In this document: positions 44,988 through 56,316 of the stretch, piece by piece | Numbering within the stretch: position 1 is the stretch's first letter | How the letters are laid out: each line of letters starts with the position of its first letter | Source of the DNA: Brachionus plicatilis | Taxonomy: Eukaryota; Rotifera; Eurotatoria; Ploima; Brachionidae | Direction: 5' to 3' | NCBI GenBank assembly: GCA_010279815.1 | Contig: QEOQ01000413.1 | Coordinates: 158,802 to 222,801, forward strand | Length of the DNA stretch: 64,000 nucleotides | The notes under the pieces: model-generated | What the model was told of the DNA's origin: nothing | What the model saw: only the letters and a program-made list of their open reading frames with translations | Databases searched by the model: none | Translations under genes and position numbers: made by a program

Positions 44988-45064
44988 ATATGTATCAGCT
45001 GAACAATGAATTTAGGGCTGATAGCGATGCTTCGTAACTAATTTTTTATTTGATTATTGAACAG

Positions 45065-48000
45065 CCAAAAAAAAGGCATTCAAGGTTTTGTGCATGATAT
45101 TCAATCTAATTCCATTTGGTTTCTTACTATTGTCTGAATTTCAAGTAAGTTTATGAATCATTTTTTGAAAATTTTGAGATTTAAATTTTAATCACTTTAA
45201 AAGTTAAAAATCTGAACTTTAATTTAGGAAAAAAATCCAATATTATATTTTGATTCCACAGGAAATGTGATGCTTAAATTCAGAAACCAGGGTGAAATTT
45301 TGTATTATTATTATTGGCTCATGATGAAATTACGAAATAATTTATTTCTATTGCCGATTTTTTTAGGAGCGCAAACGATTCATGTACAATTAGATGCTAT
45401 CTTACCAAAATTCTCGACAAATTTAAAAGATATTCGTTTTTTAAACATCCAGTTATAATTGTCACCGATTTCTTTGGCTAATAGAAACGCTTTAATGAGG
45501 ATATTTAAGGAATTTAATTTATCGCATTAACTAGAAATATGCTTTAAGATAATTGTTAAAAAAGAGCCTCTTTATAAAAGGCCGTTAAAACCAATAATTC
45601 ACATTTGCTCTACTCCTTTGTTAAAAAACATAATCGATGAGACTGAACGTTTAATCAAATTTCAAAGTGATCAATCCAAAAACAAAATTAAAATAGTATT
45701 CATTTACGCGTTCTCACTTTTACAAAATTCAAAAAGTTTGGATGGGTTTTGTGAATTATTATTAATTGTAAAAGCAATCTTTGTCGACGAAATTTTGACT
45801 TAATTGTTCAAAAAAATCTTCAAAAGCTTAATTTCATCTAATTAAACGTAAAATCGATTATCTTGCTGATTTTTCAAAAACAGTAAAAATGAGTTATAAT
45901 GTATGTGATCCAATATTTCATTTTAATGATGAGACAAAAACTCAATATAACACATAATCACAATTCACGCATTTTTTCAAAAAATGTCGAAGGATACGAA
46001 AACGATCATGACTATTGTGATTCAAATATCTACTTTAACAAAAGTCTATGGTTAGTTATCAAAAAAAGACTCAATCTAACTCCTCTCTTGTCTGGGATTA
46101 TTTTTTCAGAATTAGTTTTTGACTTCTCACGACAATCAAATAATATGATAGAATCATGGTTTAAGTATTTTAATAAGGCATCTTGAAGTTGATGACTAAT
46201 TCAAAATATCATTTCATTCAAAAAGTAAGTTTAGATATTAAACTTAATCTTTGATTTTATTTAAATAATTCTAATGTAACATGATTTACATGCAATGTAG
46301 ATTTAGAAAATAAAAAAAAAATTGAAAAAACATTTTCTCAATCCATTGATAGTCGATTTTAGCATTTAAATGTATTAACTGATTTTTTGTAAAGTTTTTT
46401 AAGATTTTTTATTTCAAAAGTATTTGTGTTAGCATTCACAATTAAATTTTAAAAAAAAATTCAAACAAAAAATTCTTAATTAGTTATAAAATGAAAATAC
46501 AACTTTATAAAAAATCAGCTAACTAAATTGAAAATCGATTATCAATGGACTGAGAAAAGGTTTTTTCAATTTTTTTTTATTTTCTAAATCTACATTGCAT
46601 GTGAATCATGTTTCATTAGAATTATTTAAAAAAGTTTAATATCTAAAGACAAACATTTTGAATTGAAATGATATTTTGAATTGATCATCAACTTCAAGAT
46701 GCCTTTAAAAACCACATCTTAAACGTAAATAAGCATGTCAGAAGCAAAAGGTTACTATTAACAAGTGAAGTTGCTGCTCCATTATACAATTATTTAAAGT
46801 TTAAATACAAAGAATTTTATGAAGATCGATTCATCTTTTTCTTTCAAAATGAAAACAAAAAATTAAGTGTGAACGAAGCTCAAAAAGAATAATGGGGATT
46901 ATTTTTTTTTAAAAGTTGAATCAGAATTAGAGTCTAAAGAAGAAAAGGATACGAAAAATTCGGAAAGCGAACTAATTGAAATAGAGGATGATAAATTCGA
47001 AACAAAGTATTCCAAATCCGTCGATTGTTCAAATTTTTTTAATTATTGTATTGATAAGTATCGCATTTTAAACAAAGCCGTTGGGATTTGATGTGAGTAA
47101 AATTATGAAATTTCAAAAGACTAATTTTATCTCTGTCCATTTTTAGGTTGTTCAATGTTTTGCTTATTTGTTTTGCATTTCATATAAATGAATTAATAGA
47201 AAAAGGAAAACTTCCAATGAACAAAGTATATACCTTTTTATTTATTTAAGTTATAAATGTAAAAATTATGGTCCAGTATACGTTCGAAAATTGTGAATAT
47301 AAGATAGGATTAATTAATGACAACGGAAACCATTGGATTTGCTTGAAAATAGATTTAACAAAAGATGAAGTTATTTATATCGATCCACTCGGTGAAACAG
47401 AAGAAAAGTCAGATAAGGTTTTGAAAGGCTGGATGTAAGTTTTAAAAAAATCTTAATTAAAAATTTTTAAATTTTAAAAATTTTTAAACATAAACAAGGA
47501 AACTTAGGAAAAAAAATCGTAAATGGAAGTAAAGAAAAATTGAACATTCGATTCAAATGGATAGACACAACTTTGGAGTGTTTGTTTGTTTGTTTTTGGA
47601 GCAATTTTTTAAAAAAAAAAAAGTCAATTTAAATTTAATTAAAATTTAATTTCAATGAAAAAACTTTGATAGAGTACACATGAATGAATTATGAATTCAA
47701 AAATATGAGTTCTAATAACATTTGTTCAATCTGTAGTTTTACAATCGACCCTCAAGAAAATATTTCAAAATTCTATTCAATTCAATTGTATTGAATTAAT
47801 TTCAGGAATTTCATTTCATAACTGTCCTCAATGCTTTTAACATTAAATATTTGTTTTATTAATAAATATTTGAAAAACTTGACACTAAATTCCTTCCAAG
47901 AAATTATTTGGTGTCTTGATCAAAACCCTTTGTATGTTAAAATATAAACAGATAAATTTTTGATAAAATACTGCTTTCGACTTACTTCTAGTTTTCATTT

Positions 48001-48400
48001 TTTAAAAGAAAATTTGCTTCTACCGATGAATCACTGTATAAAAGAAATTGGAAACAAACAAAATGTGATCATTCGCTTCAAACTGATCCAAATAATTGTG
48101 GGGTATTTGTGAGCTTCTTTCTAAAAAATTTTGTAGAGGGAAATCCGCTTTTTGAATACAATTGATATTTCACTACAAAAATTGCCTTCAGAAATGATGC
48201 GAATCTTTAGAAAAAATTCTAGTGAAAATTGGTGTTCGAAATGTGGTTCTAAAATTAAAACATTTAAAGATATTGTGATTGCTTTCATAAATTTCACAAA
48301 TCATGTATTGAAAATTATGAATTTGATCAGTCATGTCCATTTTGTTTTTAAAAAAAATGATTTGTCAAACAATTCTTTTTTAATCAATATTTAACAAATA
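45065..48400 (+). pseudogene. Decayed transposase of NOF/MULE-like type with Ulp1 (C48) protease domain
   Basis: Spliced and frameshifted pieces keep a recognisable order. 45230-45460 reads NPILYFDSTGNVML, then YYYYWLMMKL and HPVIIVTDFFG, the DDE-like core seen in FB-NOF-related transposases, with an intron before it ending in TTTAATTTAG. 45585-45800 has IIHICSTPLLKNI. 45940-46176 plus 46704-46900 has NNMIESWFKY then KNHILNVNKH. An acidic linker follows. At 47300-47440 HWICLKIDLTKDEVIYIDPLG gives the His and Asp of a Ulp1-type cysteine protease, and 48010-48165 gives HSLQTDPNNCGVFVSFFL with the Gln and Cys. Stops and a MITE at 46177-46703 show the copy is dead. Confidence 0.65.
46177..46703. 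mobile_element. MITE family B, 527 bp, foldback
   Basis: Ends GGCATCTTGAAGTTGATGA and ATCAACTTCAAGATGCC; near-duplication TTTAATAA (46169-46176) against TTTAAAAA (46704-46711). The arms pair far inward (CTACATTGCATG, TCCATTGATA). Removing it rejoins the transposase frame exactly at Lys-Tyr-Phe-Lys-Asn. Confidence 0.85.
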
Positions 48401-48895
48401 AATCTGTTAAATTGAATTGATAATTTTATCAAAATATTAACTACGATTTCAACAAGAAAATTTACTATTTTTAAAATAAAAATATTTAAGAAAAATATTT
48501 GATGATTTGGCTATCCAGCGTGTGTGCTCACTTATACAGCTAATTAAAACCTAATACAGCTAAACTAGAATTCTTATAAATCTATTAATCAACAAAGTCT
48601 TAAGCTTGGTTAGAAACTAAATATATATAAATATATCTTTAATTTCCCTAAATAAATATATCTTTAATAAAATAAAATTTTAAATTGTCTAAACCTATCC
48701 AATATTTTAATATTTTTAATTCTAAAATTCCGAAAACCAAAAAAAAAAAGAACAAACTCAATGGATCAGACAATGAGAATAAATCCAAAGATAATAAATC
48801 CAAATGAATTCTAATGGTTCAGATGCTTCATACATAGGGACATTTGTGCTTTATTTTTTTTAAATTTATGTTTATTAAGAATTTTAAAAATTATA
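48401..48895. other. AT-rich, no gene recognised
   Basis: No motif or repeat border could be supported. Confidence 0.35.
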
Positions 48896-50067
48896 GTAAG
48901 ATGGGGCAATTATTTAATGAGTGAATGGGGTGACAACTTTTAAATTTCGTTTTTTTCTAGCTGAAAACTAATAAATTTTCCTAAGATTTTATATTTTTTA
49001 TATTTTTCAGGAGCCAAAATTTATAAAAAACGATCCTTTTTTCATTGATTATTTTATCTTATAAGTTTATATTTAGCCTATAAGTTCCAAAGAGAATCAA
49101 GAACGTCACCCTAAAATTTGAATAAGATTGATAAAAAAATAACATGAGTTCTTTTTTGGTGTGAATTTCAGGGGCAAAGGGGTTAATGGGGTATCACCTT
49201 TTTATGCCAAAAACTCACCCGGTTAGCCCGCAAATTCACCCGGTTAACCGGCAAAATCAACTGTTTAACCCATTTACCCGAAATTAATTAATTACTTAAA
49301 AGAAACTTTTTCTCAAAATAAAAAAGTAAATGAAAAGAGAAAAAAATCGAAAAGAGACTATGCTCAATCTTTAAATGAAGATGACACACGTGCACAAACT
49401 GAAGAAAAAAACAGTAAAAAGAGAAAAAAAAATTGATAAAAAAAGTTGGCTAACATGTGAAAGTTGTACCAGTTGGTCGTGCTATAATTGTTTACCAATA
49501 GAGAATAAAAAAGATAAAAATATCGAATTTTTATTGGCAAAATGTAAAAATTAAAAATTAAAAATTTGTTTAAAAAAGTTATTTTTCTTTAAAATTTTTA
49601 AAATAATTTAAATTAAGCTTCGTTAATGTATAAAAACTCAAAATTTGTTAAAATTTGTTCCCGTTACGATAATTTATTTTTGTTAAGATTTTTGAAATTT
49701 CAAATAAATTTTTGCAAAAAAACTCTATTTTTTTTTAAAAAAGCAACTAAAATATAATTAAAATTTTCTTTTGTCTTAGAAAGTAGGGTTAAATAGTTGA
49801 AAAAACGGGACAACCGGGTGAAAAAACGGGGTAATTGGGTTAAAATTCGGCTAACCGGGTGAATTTTCGGGGTAAGTGTACAAAACAATGGGGCAAATGG
49901 GTTAACCCCATTAACCTAAATGCCCCTCACCCTATTAACCACATGTACTAATGGGGTGACCCGAAAATTTCGGTCTAATTGGTTGAACGAATTTCGCATT
50001 TTTATGCAAAACTGTGTCGATAGACAAAAAATAAAAAAAAATAGGTCACCCGGTTAGGCCATGTTAC
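48896..50067 (+). mobile_element. DNA element with ACCCGGTTA subterminal repeats
   Basis: Outer ends GTAAGATGGGGC and GGCCATGTTAC look like imperfect inverted repeats. Further in, 49170-49275 has CACCCGGTTAGCC, CACCCGGTTAACC and TTACCC units, and 49790-49960 carries the inverse (GGCTAACCGGGTG, GGGGTAA, GGGTTAA). A transposase C-terminal remnant lies between. Borders are tentative. Confidence 0.5.
49296..49555 (+). pseudogene. Transposase C-terminal remnant with Cys-rich finger
   Basis: A Lys/Arg/Glu-rich linker (RKKSKRDYAQSLNEDDTRAQ) is followed, after a small frameshift, by SWLTCESCTSWSCYNCLP and later FLLAKCKN then stop. The W-x-x-C-x-x-C-x-x-W...C layout resembles the PHD-like finger that ends many DDE-1 (Tigger/jerky-type) transposases. 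Nothing of the nuclease is visible. Confidence 0.45.
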
Positions 50068-50071
50068 CATA

Positions 50072-50483
50072 TATCTTAAAAATAAATCTTTTGAACTAGT
50101 TGAGAATATTTCAAATGGAATTTCCAATCTTTTTGAAAATGTTGCTGAAAAGTCAGATGATCAAAAAACTTTTTTTGATAAAAAATGTTTTAAATTTATT
50201 TAGCTTGACGAAATTATTCAATCGTCAGCTCCGCTTTTAATCGTTAATTTTTCAATCGTCAACGGAAGCTTTGATGAAAATCAAAATACTTCACACATAG
50301 ATCATTATAATGATGATATGGAAGAAGAGATTGAAAACTTGCGAGTATTTAAATTTAAGTTCATCTAGGATAAAAACTAATCTTTTTAAAAGGCAGCATT
50401 AAGATCAAAGAATGATAAATGGAAACAATTTTATACTGAATGTTTTTTAAATGAGGAAATCCTACATAGTGAGAATGAATAAT
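50072..50483 (+). pseudogene. Spliced coding remnant of unknown family
   Basis: Reads SFELVENISNGISNLFENVA, one TAG, then LDEIIQSSAPLLIVNFSIVN and DDMEEEIENLR. A 48-bp GT-AG intron follows (phase 0), and AALRSKNDKWKQFYTECFLN to a stop at about 50483. The last part looks coiled-coil. The LLIVNFSIVN segment recurs in related form at 52085-52130, so this is probably repeat-derived. Confidence 0.4.
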
Positions 50484-51550
50484 AAGTAGACAAACATTTT
50501 ATCCAATAGATGTTAGTTTTTTCGCGAATCAATTCGAATCTAATCCAATGGTTCTGCTTACTTTCCCCTCAAATCAAAATGATTCAGTCCAAAACCGAAC
50601 GGTCTTGTTTGGTTATTAAGCTCGTCTCGGCTTGAAAAAAATTTAAAAAAATTTCTTTTGAAAAATTTTTTTCTCTTTAAATTTTTTCCCTTTTTTGAAA
50701 ATGTTTTTTTAAAATTAATTTTATTTAAAAATAAAAACAATTTTATTATACCAAATTACCATATTTTATTTTACTGCATAATTGGAGATTAATTGGCTAA
50801 AAGAGAAATCTCTATCTTAATTTTTATTTAAAAACAAACTTAACATTCCATCAATTTTTTTAAGAAAATCAATATTTGATTAATTGGAATTTTTTTTTTT
50901 GTTTTTTTTTTTGTTAAGTTTTATTTGCAATATTTTACAATTTTTGTAAGTGTTTAATTTTAAATTTCGAAATTTTTATTCCAAAACCAACTTAACATTC
51001 ATTCAGTTTTTTTGGAAAATCAATAATTGGTTAATTGACATTTTTTTTTTGAGCAAGTCCTGTTACATTTTTTGTTACATCATGTGCTAAATTTTTATTA
51101 TATCACTTCATTCCATTCAAAATATAAACGAATTTAAGATTTTGAACTGAACTTTTTGAACAAAACTTCACAGAGCTGGATATTTTGGAAGTGAGATTAG
51201 ATCAATAGAGATCTAGAATTTAACTTTGAAAATGATCTTGACGTAATCTATAATATTTATCCACAAATAAAGTAAAAATCTTCACTATTTCAGTAAAAAA
51301 AAAAAACAACATCAATAAACAATTAACTAATTCAATTCTTTAATATTTATTTCAGAAAAATAACACAAAAATTGAAAAAATGTAACTCATTTATAAAGAA
51401 ATATCTCTAATTGAATTAAATCTTAACTTTAGTTTAATTTTATTACTTAAAAATATTAAAAAAAAATTAACTAATTTTTTTATAAACATTTGGACAGTAC
51501 ATTTTAACATTTTTGCGTTACACTTCTAAAAACTTATTTGAATGCTTGAA
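50484..51550. repeat. AT-rich, with an imperfect tandem duplication
   Basis: Two units of about 150 bp, at 50816-50900 and 50965-51050, share CTTAACATTC, GAAAATCAATA and GGTTAATTG-type segments followed by long T-runs. No gene is seen. Confidence 0.45.
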
Positions 51551-51563
51551 CTTGTAATTTCAA

Positions 51564-51925
51564 TTGTCTTCTCCGTATTTGCTCAAGTTTTTAGGTATAA
51601 AATTTGATTCAAAAATAACCTTTACCTCAATCGTTGATGAAATAAAACAGCCTTGTAGTTCACGGTTGAACTTAATAAAAATATTTTCAAACAAAAAATG
51701 GGGTCTTAATTATTACACACTAGGAAATGTATATAAATCTTTAATCGAATCTATAATTGATTACTCTTTTCCGTGTCCGAATTCATTTTCGGAGACAAAC
51801 CTTAAAAAAATTCAAGTCTTACAAAACTCAGCAGTTCGTTTAATACTTAAACTAAAATATGATACTCCTTCCAATATTTTGCATCATGAGGCCTAATCTG
51901 ATTTAAAAAAATTTCTGAAGCCTCT
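51564..51925 (+). pseudogene. LINE reverse-transcriptase C-terminal fragment
   Basis: 110-residue frame: FLGIKFDSKITF near the start, then LNLIKIFSNKKWGLNYYTLG and IDYSFPCPNSFSETNLKK, followed by LQNSAVRLILKLKYDTPS. This is the thumb/connection region of the LINE family whose fuller copy is at 53214-55632. The 5' part is missing. Confidence 0.75.
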
Positions 51926-52069
51926 GCAACTTTTGTTCTTATATCGGTCAATAATCAAGAAAATCAACTTTATAATACTGATAATGATAAAAAGGCAAGA
52001 TCAGCATTAGAAAGAAATTCAATTCTTCCGATTAACAGGTAGATAGACAATCTAAATCAACACGAAGTT

Positions 52070-52370
52070 CTACGAGAAGTGCGATTGAAATTGTTAATTA
52101 TTCAATCGTTAATGTTTCTAATCAAATCAACTTGTTTTGGCTTCAAGTTCATTAGAAGTTCAAGATCAAGTCGAAAATAGTATTCAAAATTCTGAGAAAA
52201 GTAAACGGGGAAGACCAAAAAAATCAAGCAATGAAAACGAGCAATTGTCAAAAAGAGTAAGAAAATAAGAGTTAATTTCTTGTATTTTTTTAAATTTTTT
52301 TAATTAATTGTCTCTTCTAGAAAAATAAATATTTTCTGCAAATAAATGTTAAGTACTTAGTTGAAATATA
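52070..52370 (+). pseudogene. Coding remnant with an AT-hook
   Basis: EIVNYSIVNVSNQINLFW, then SSSLEVQDQVENSIQNS and KSKRGRPKKSSNENEQ. KRGRPKK is a DNA minor-groove-binding AT-hook. A 64-bp GT-AG intron (GTAAGAAAAT...CTTCTAG) follows and a short exon ends in a stop. Related to the remnant at 50072-50483 by the IVNxSIVN segment. Function not known. Confidence 0.4.
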
Positions 52371-52499
52371 ACAGTGGATTTCCAAGTGGAAAATGAAGAT
52401 TTCGGTTTAAAAGTCTTGCTCAATAATTTTTTATAAAAATTACAAAGAAAGTTCTGCGTTTAATTTAAGGATTTATGGGAATAGAATCGTAAGCTAAAA

Positions 52500-53213
52500 A
52501 GAAATAAAGTTCCTAGCTATTAAATTTGATTCTAAATTAACCTTTTCTTCAATGATAGAAGAAATTAAAGAACGTTGCAATTCAAGGCTAAATTTAATCA
52601 AAAACCTGTCGAATAAAAAATGGGGCCTTGACTTAAACACTTTAGGAAACCTTTATAAGTCTTTGATTGGATCTATTCTAGATTATTCTTTTCTTTGTCT
52701 TAACTCTCTTTCAGAAACTAATATCAAAAGCTTAGAAGTAATCCAAAATTCAGCAGTTCGTTTATACTAAAACTAAGATATGATACTCCCTCCAACATAT
52801 TACATAATGAGGCATTTAATAAACTTAAACTACTTACAGTCTCAAATCGACTTTTTGAGTTGAGTGAGAGATATGTTAGGGCAGGACTGAGCCATTCTGT
52901 TCCATCAACTGTTAGACTGGTAGAAGAAAATAACAAAGGTTTCGAATCAAGATACATCGAGTACCCAACTCAATTGTGTAATTGCTACCTTACTTCTTTT
53001 TTTCCTGAATCATCAAATATTTAAAAATATGTATTCTGTTACTCTCTATAAAAATTTATCTAATTTTAATTTTAATATTTATCTACTTTTTAACTTTATT
53101 TTTTTCTTTTTTTTTTATTTTTATTTTATTTTGTTTAACTTTATTTTGGGTCTTGAACAGAAGAACAGAAGTTCACCAAAAAATGTGACCATGAGTATCT
53201 TGGTTAAAATGTG
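52500..53213 (+). pseudogene. LINE tail, left copy of a 541-bp direct repeat
   Basis: ORF 52552-52770 reads LNLIKNLSNKKWGLDLNTLG and LIGSILDYSFLCLNSLSETN. Beyond its stop the sequence continues as worn LINE C terminus to 53000 and a T-rich 3' region. From 52673 to 53213 it is repeated at 55633-56179. Confidence 0.8.
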
Positions 53214-55463
53214 TTTACACTTAGTCATCGTGATTACTCCTCTGTTTTAGACCTCTTCATACTAAGCAGTAATTTAGGCTCACAATTTAATTTTTTTCGG
53301 GTAATAGACGATGACTTGCTAAGCGATCATTTTCCTATTGAGCTTGAACTTGGATTTGAGCTATTGAAAATTGAAAGTTATCACAGATCTACTCTCAATT
53401 ATAGGAAAGCTAACTGGGAAAAATTTAAGAGAAGTCTGGACTCTTGTGTTTTTGACTTGCTGTCAGGTGACATAAATCACATTAACAGTCAAATTTCTAC
53501 TCAAATACTAGACGCAGCAAACTCTGCAATTCCTAAATTTCCACCAAAAAAATTTAAAAAATCACTTCCGGCCTATATAGTAGAGCTAATTTCCAAACGC
53601 AAAGTGTTAAAAATAGTCAAAAACAAGACAAGGTTAACCAGGGCGGAGTGTAATAAGCTTACTAATAAAATCAGATTTGAAATAGAAAAATTCAAAAGCG
53701 AGAATTGGGATACATTTCTTAAGTCTCTTGGGCCTAATCCAAACTCTTCCCGTCCTTTTTGGAAAAAAGTTAATTCGTTTAAAAAAAACTCCTCCGGCAA
53801 TGTTATCCCCAAACTGGTCCTCAATTCAAAAGAGTTTAACACAGATTCCGAAAAAGGTACACTCTTCAAAGAGATTATTGGGGAAACCTTTACTCAAGAA
53901 AGAAATGATTCCTTCGACAATGACTTTCGAGACATGGTCGAAGATTTTGTATCAAATAAGGATTATCTGAAAGGCAATCATTATTTGAATGCCGAAAAGT
54001 CTTTTCCTAAAATCACAATTGAAGAGCTAAAAAAAAGCATTAGAAAACTAAAAGACGAGTCAGCCCCTGGACCTGACAACTTATGTAACCGTATGTTGAA
54101 AAATCTCCCTGACTCGTTCATACTTGGTCTAGCGAGTTTTTTCAACCTCTGTCTAGCTACATCCGAAATCCCAGATGCTTGGAAAACCTCTAAGATAACA
54201 ATGATCCCCAAAAAAAAAGTTAGTTCTGACCCGTCTAAATACCGCCCAATTAGTGTCACTAGCTGTCTTGGAAAAGTTCTTGAAAGGATTATTACAAGTA
54301 GGCTTTACAATTTCCTTGAAAACAAGAGTCTTATCTGCAAGGAACAGTCTGGCTTTAGGCAGCACCGACGTACCTCCGACAATTTGGTGTTTTTAACTCA
54401 AAAGGTCTCTGAAACTTTAGTCAGAAAGAAAAAAGTATGTTCCCTCTTCTTCGACATCTCTAAGGCGTTTGACAAGGTATGGCACAGTGGATTAATCTAT
54501 AAACTTACCAAAATTGGGGCCCCCCTCTACATTCTGGAGTGGGTGGTTAATTTTTTAAAAAATCGAAGTTTTTATGTGAAAGTAAATAACTTTGTCTCGG
54601 ATTCAGGTTCCATAGATACTGGAGTTCCCCAGGGTGCAGTCATTAGTCCTTTACTCTTTACTATTTTTATTAATGATATCCCCAAGCAGGACCAAAAAAA
54701 CCACTCATATTCCTTGTTATTTGCCGATGACCTGGTGACCTTTTTTGTTTTTAAAAAGTATGGGAACATTACTAACATTATAAATATCTATCTTAAAAAA
54801 TTGCAGCTGTGGCTACAAAAATGGAGGCTAAAGATGTCTCCAGAAAAATGTAGCTACATTCTTTACTCTGGTAATCCGTCAAAAAACATTAAGCTAAGTC
54901 TAAAACTATTTGGAAAACAAATACCCTACACTGACTCCCCAGTCTTCCTTGGAATAAAATTTGACCAAAGTCTTTGTTTCAACTCCCAGGTTGAATTTAT
55001 TCGTTCTAGATGTCATGATCGCGTAAATTTAATTAAAATTTTGTCACACAGATCGTGGAAGTTAAATAAAAAAACCTTAATTGGAGTCTATAATGCACTT
55101 ATAGGTTCCATTATAGACTATAGTTTTTTCATCTTATCCCGTGTCTCCCAGACAAACATTCAAAAACTGCAAGTGATTCAAAATACATGTTTTAAATCAA
55201 TCTATCACTTACCTTATGACACACCTTCTATCCAACTTTCTGGCTTTCTCAAGGACCAAAAGGTTGATAGAATTGAGTCTAGACTCAGAATTCTGCTCGA
55301 AAAATACATAAAAAAAAGTTTAATATGTAAAAACACACTCATTACTTCACTCATACAGGATTATGTTGATGTTTTTGTTGAAAGCTCAAGAAGTTCTGAA
55401 CTTAAAACCCTCCTTTGTAAAGTCTCAAATGAGCTATTTCAATGGACAACTATTTTTCTGTAA
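53214..55463 (+). CDS. LINE ORF2 fragment: endonuclease C terminus and reverse transcriptase
   Basis: About 749 residues without a stop. Near the start LLSDHFPIELEL is the conserved SDH end of the apurinic-type endonuclease, so the catalytic front of that domain is lost. RT motifs follow in order: SAPGPDNLCNRML, WKTSKITMIPKKK, YRPISVTSCLGKVLERII, QSGFRQHRRTSDNL, LFFDISKAFDKVWH, GVPQGAVISPLLFTIFINDI and the catalytic LLFADDLVTFF. This is the Jockey/CR1-like branch of LINEs, which copy their RNA at a nicked target. The frame is intact, so the copy is young, but with its 5' end missing it cannot make a full protein. It opens with flanking DNA, not its own ATG. Confidence 0.9.
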   Translation, partial: FTLSHRDYSSVLDLFILSSNLGSQFNFFRVIDDDLLSDHFPIELELGFELLKIESYHRSTLNYRKANWEKFKRSLDSCVFDLLSGDINHINSQISTQILDAANSAIPKFPPKKFKKSLPAYIVELISKRKVLKIVKNKTRLTRAECNKLTNKIRFEIEKFKSENWDTFLKSLGPNPNSSRPFWKKVNSFKKNSSGNVIPKLVLNSKEFNTDSEKGTLFKEIIGETFTQERNDSFDNDFRDMVEDFVSNKDYLKGNHYLNAEKSFPKITIEELKKSIRKLKDESAPGPDNLCNRMLKNLPDSFILGLASFFNLCLATSEIPDAWKTSKITMIPKKKVSSDPSKYRPISVTSCLGKVLERIITSRLYNFLENKSLICKEQSGFRQHRRTSDNLVFLTQKVSETLVRKKKVCSLFFDISKAFDKVWHSGLIYKLTKIGAPLYILEWVVNFLKNRSFYVKVNNFVSDSGSIDTGVPQGAVISPLLFTIFINDIPKQDQKNHSYSLLFADDLVTFFVFKKYGNITNIINIYLKKLQLWLQKWRLKMSPEKCSYILYSGNPSKNIKLSLKLFGKQIPYTDSPVFLGIKFDQSLCFNSQVEFIRSRCHDRVNLIKILSHRSWKLNKKTLIGVYNALIGSIIDYSFFILSRVSQTNIQKLQVIQNTCFKSIYHLPYDTPSIQLSGFLKDQKVDRIESRLRILLEKYIKKSLICKNTLITSLIQDYVDVFVESSRSSELKTLLCKVSNELFQWTTIFL

Positions 55464-55632
55464 CATTTCCGATTTCTTTTTCAACTTCTAATGTCATTTT
55501 ATAAATTTAATTAATTCAGCACAACTTTTTACATGGAGACTTTTTTAAAATTTTAAATACCAAAGGCGAAAGGAGTTTCATTACTCAAAGCCTTTATTTC
55601 TCTTGAAATATTAAATAAACTATTAACAACAA
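53214..55632 (+). mobile_element. 5'-truncated LINE with near-complete reverse transcriptase
   Basis: The inserted LINE begins within the endonuclease domain and runs through RT to a 3' end with a GGCGAAAGGAG...CTCAAAGCC hairpin and AATAAACTATTAACAACAA tail. It is flanked by the direct repeats 52673-53213 and 55633-56179, which differ by one base and one 6-bp indel. Confidence 0.85.
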
Positions 55633-56179
55633 CTATTCTAGATTATTCTTTTCTTTTTCTTAACTCTCTTTCAGAAACTAATATCAAAAGCTTAGAAGTA
55701 ATCCAAAATTCAGCAGTTCGTTTATACTAAAACTAAGATATGATACTCCCTCCAACATATTACATAATGAGGCATTTAATAAACTTAAACTACTTACAGT
55801 CTCAAATCGACTTTTTGAGTTGAGTGAGAGATATGTTAGGGCAGGACTGAGCCATTCTGTTCCATCAACTGTTAGACTGGTAGAAGAAAATAACAAAGGT
55901 TTCGAATCAAGATACATCGAGTACCCAACTCAATTGTGTAATTGCTACCTTACTATTTCTTCTTTTTTTCCTGAATCATCAAATATTTAAAAATATGTAT
56001 TCTGTTACTCTCTATAAAAATTTATCTAATTTTAATTTTAATATTTATCTACTTTTTAACTTTATTTTTTTCTTTTTTTTTTATTTTTATTTTATTTTGT
56101 TTAACTTTATTTTGGGTCTTGAACAGAAGAACAGAAGTTCACCAAAAAATGTGACCATGAGTATCTTGGTTAAAATGTG
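55633..56179 (+). repeat. Right copy of the 541-bp direct repeat (LINE tail)
   Basis: Repeats 52673-53213 from CTATTCTAGATTATTC to TTAAAATGTG. It contains the C-terminal end of an older LINE, so the repeats are duplicated target rather than LTRs. Confidence 0.85.
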
Positions 56180-56316
56180 AACTTTATGTTCACCAAATTT
56201 CTGTTCACAAATTTTGTGACCAAAGTAGTTCACATTTAATAAAAAATGTTCACCAAATTTTTAATTTAAAATTAAGACAAAATTAAAAATCTTTACTTTG
56301 TTATGCTTGAAAAAAA
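56180..56316. repeat. GTTCACCA-type motif cluster
   Basis: TTCACCAAATT and GTGACCAAAG/GTTCACAAA units recur several times, like the GTGACC ladder at 21430. Probably the end of a DNA element that starts before the duplicated segment. Confidence 0.35.

Noticed and set aside
52673..56179. LTR pair around a reverse transcriptase
   Set aside because: The repeats contain the coding tail of another LINE, there is no primer-binding site or purine tract, and the enzyme has LINE-type endonuclease and RT motifs.
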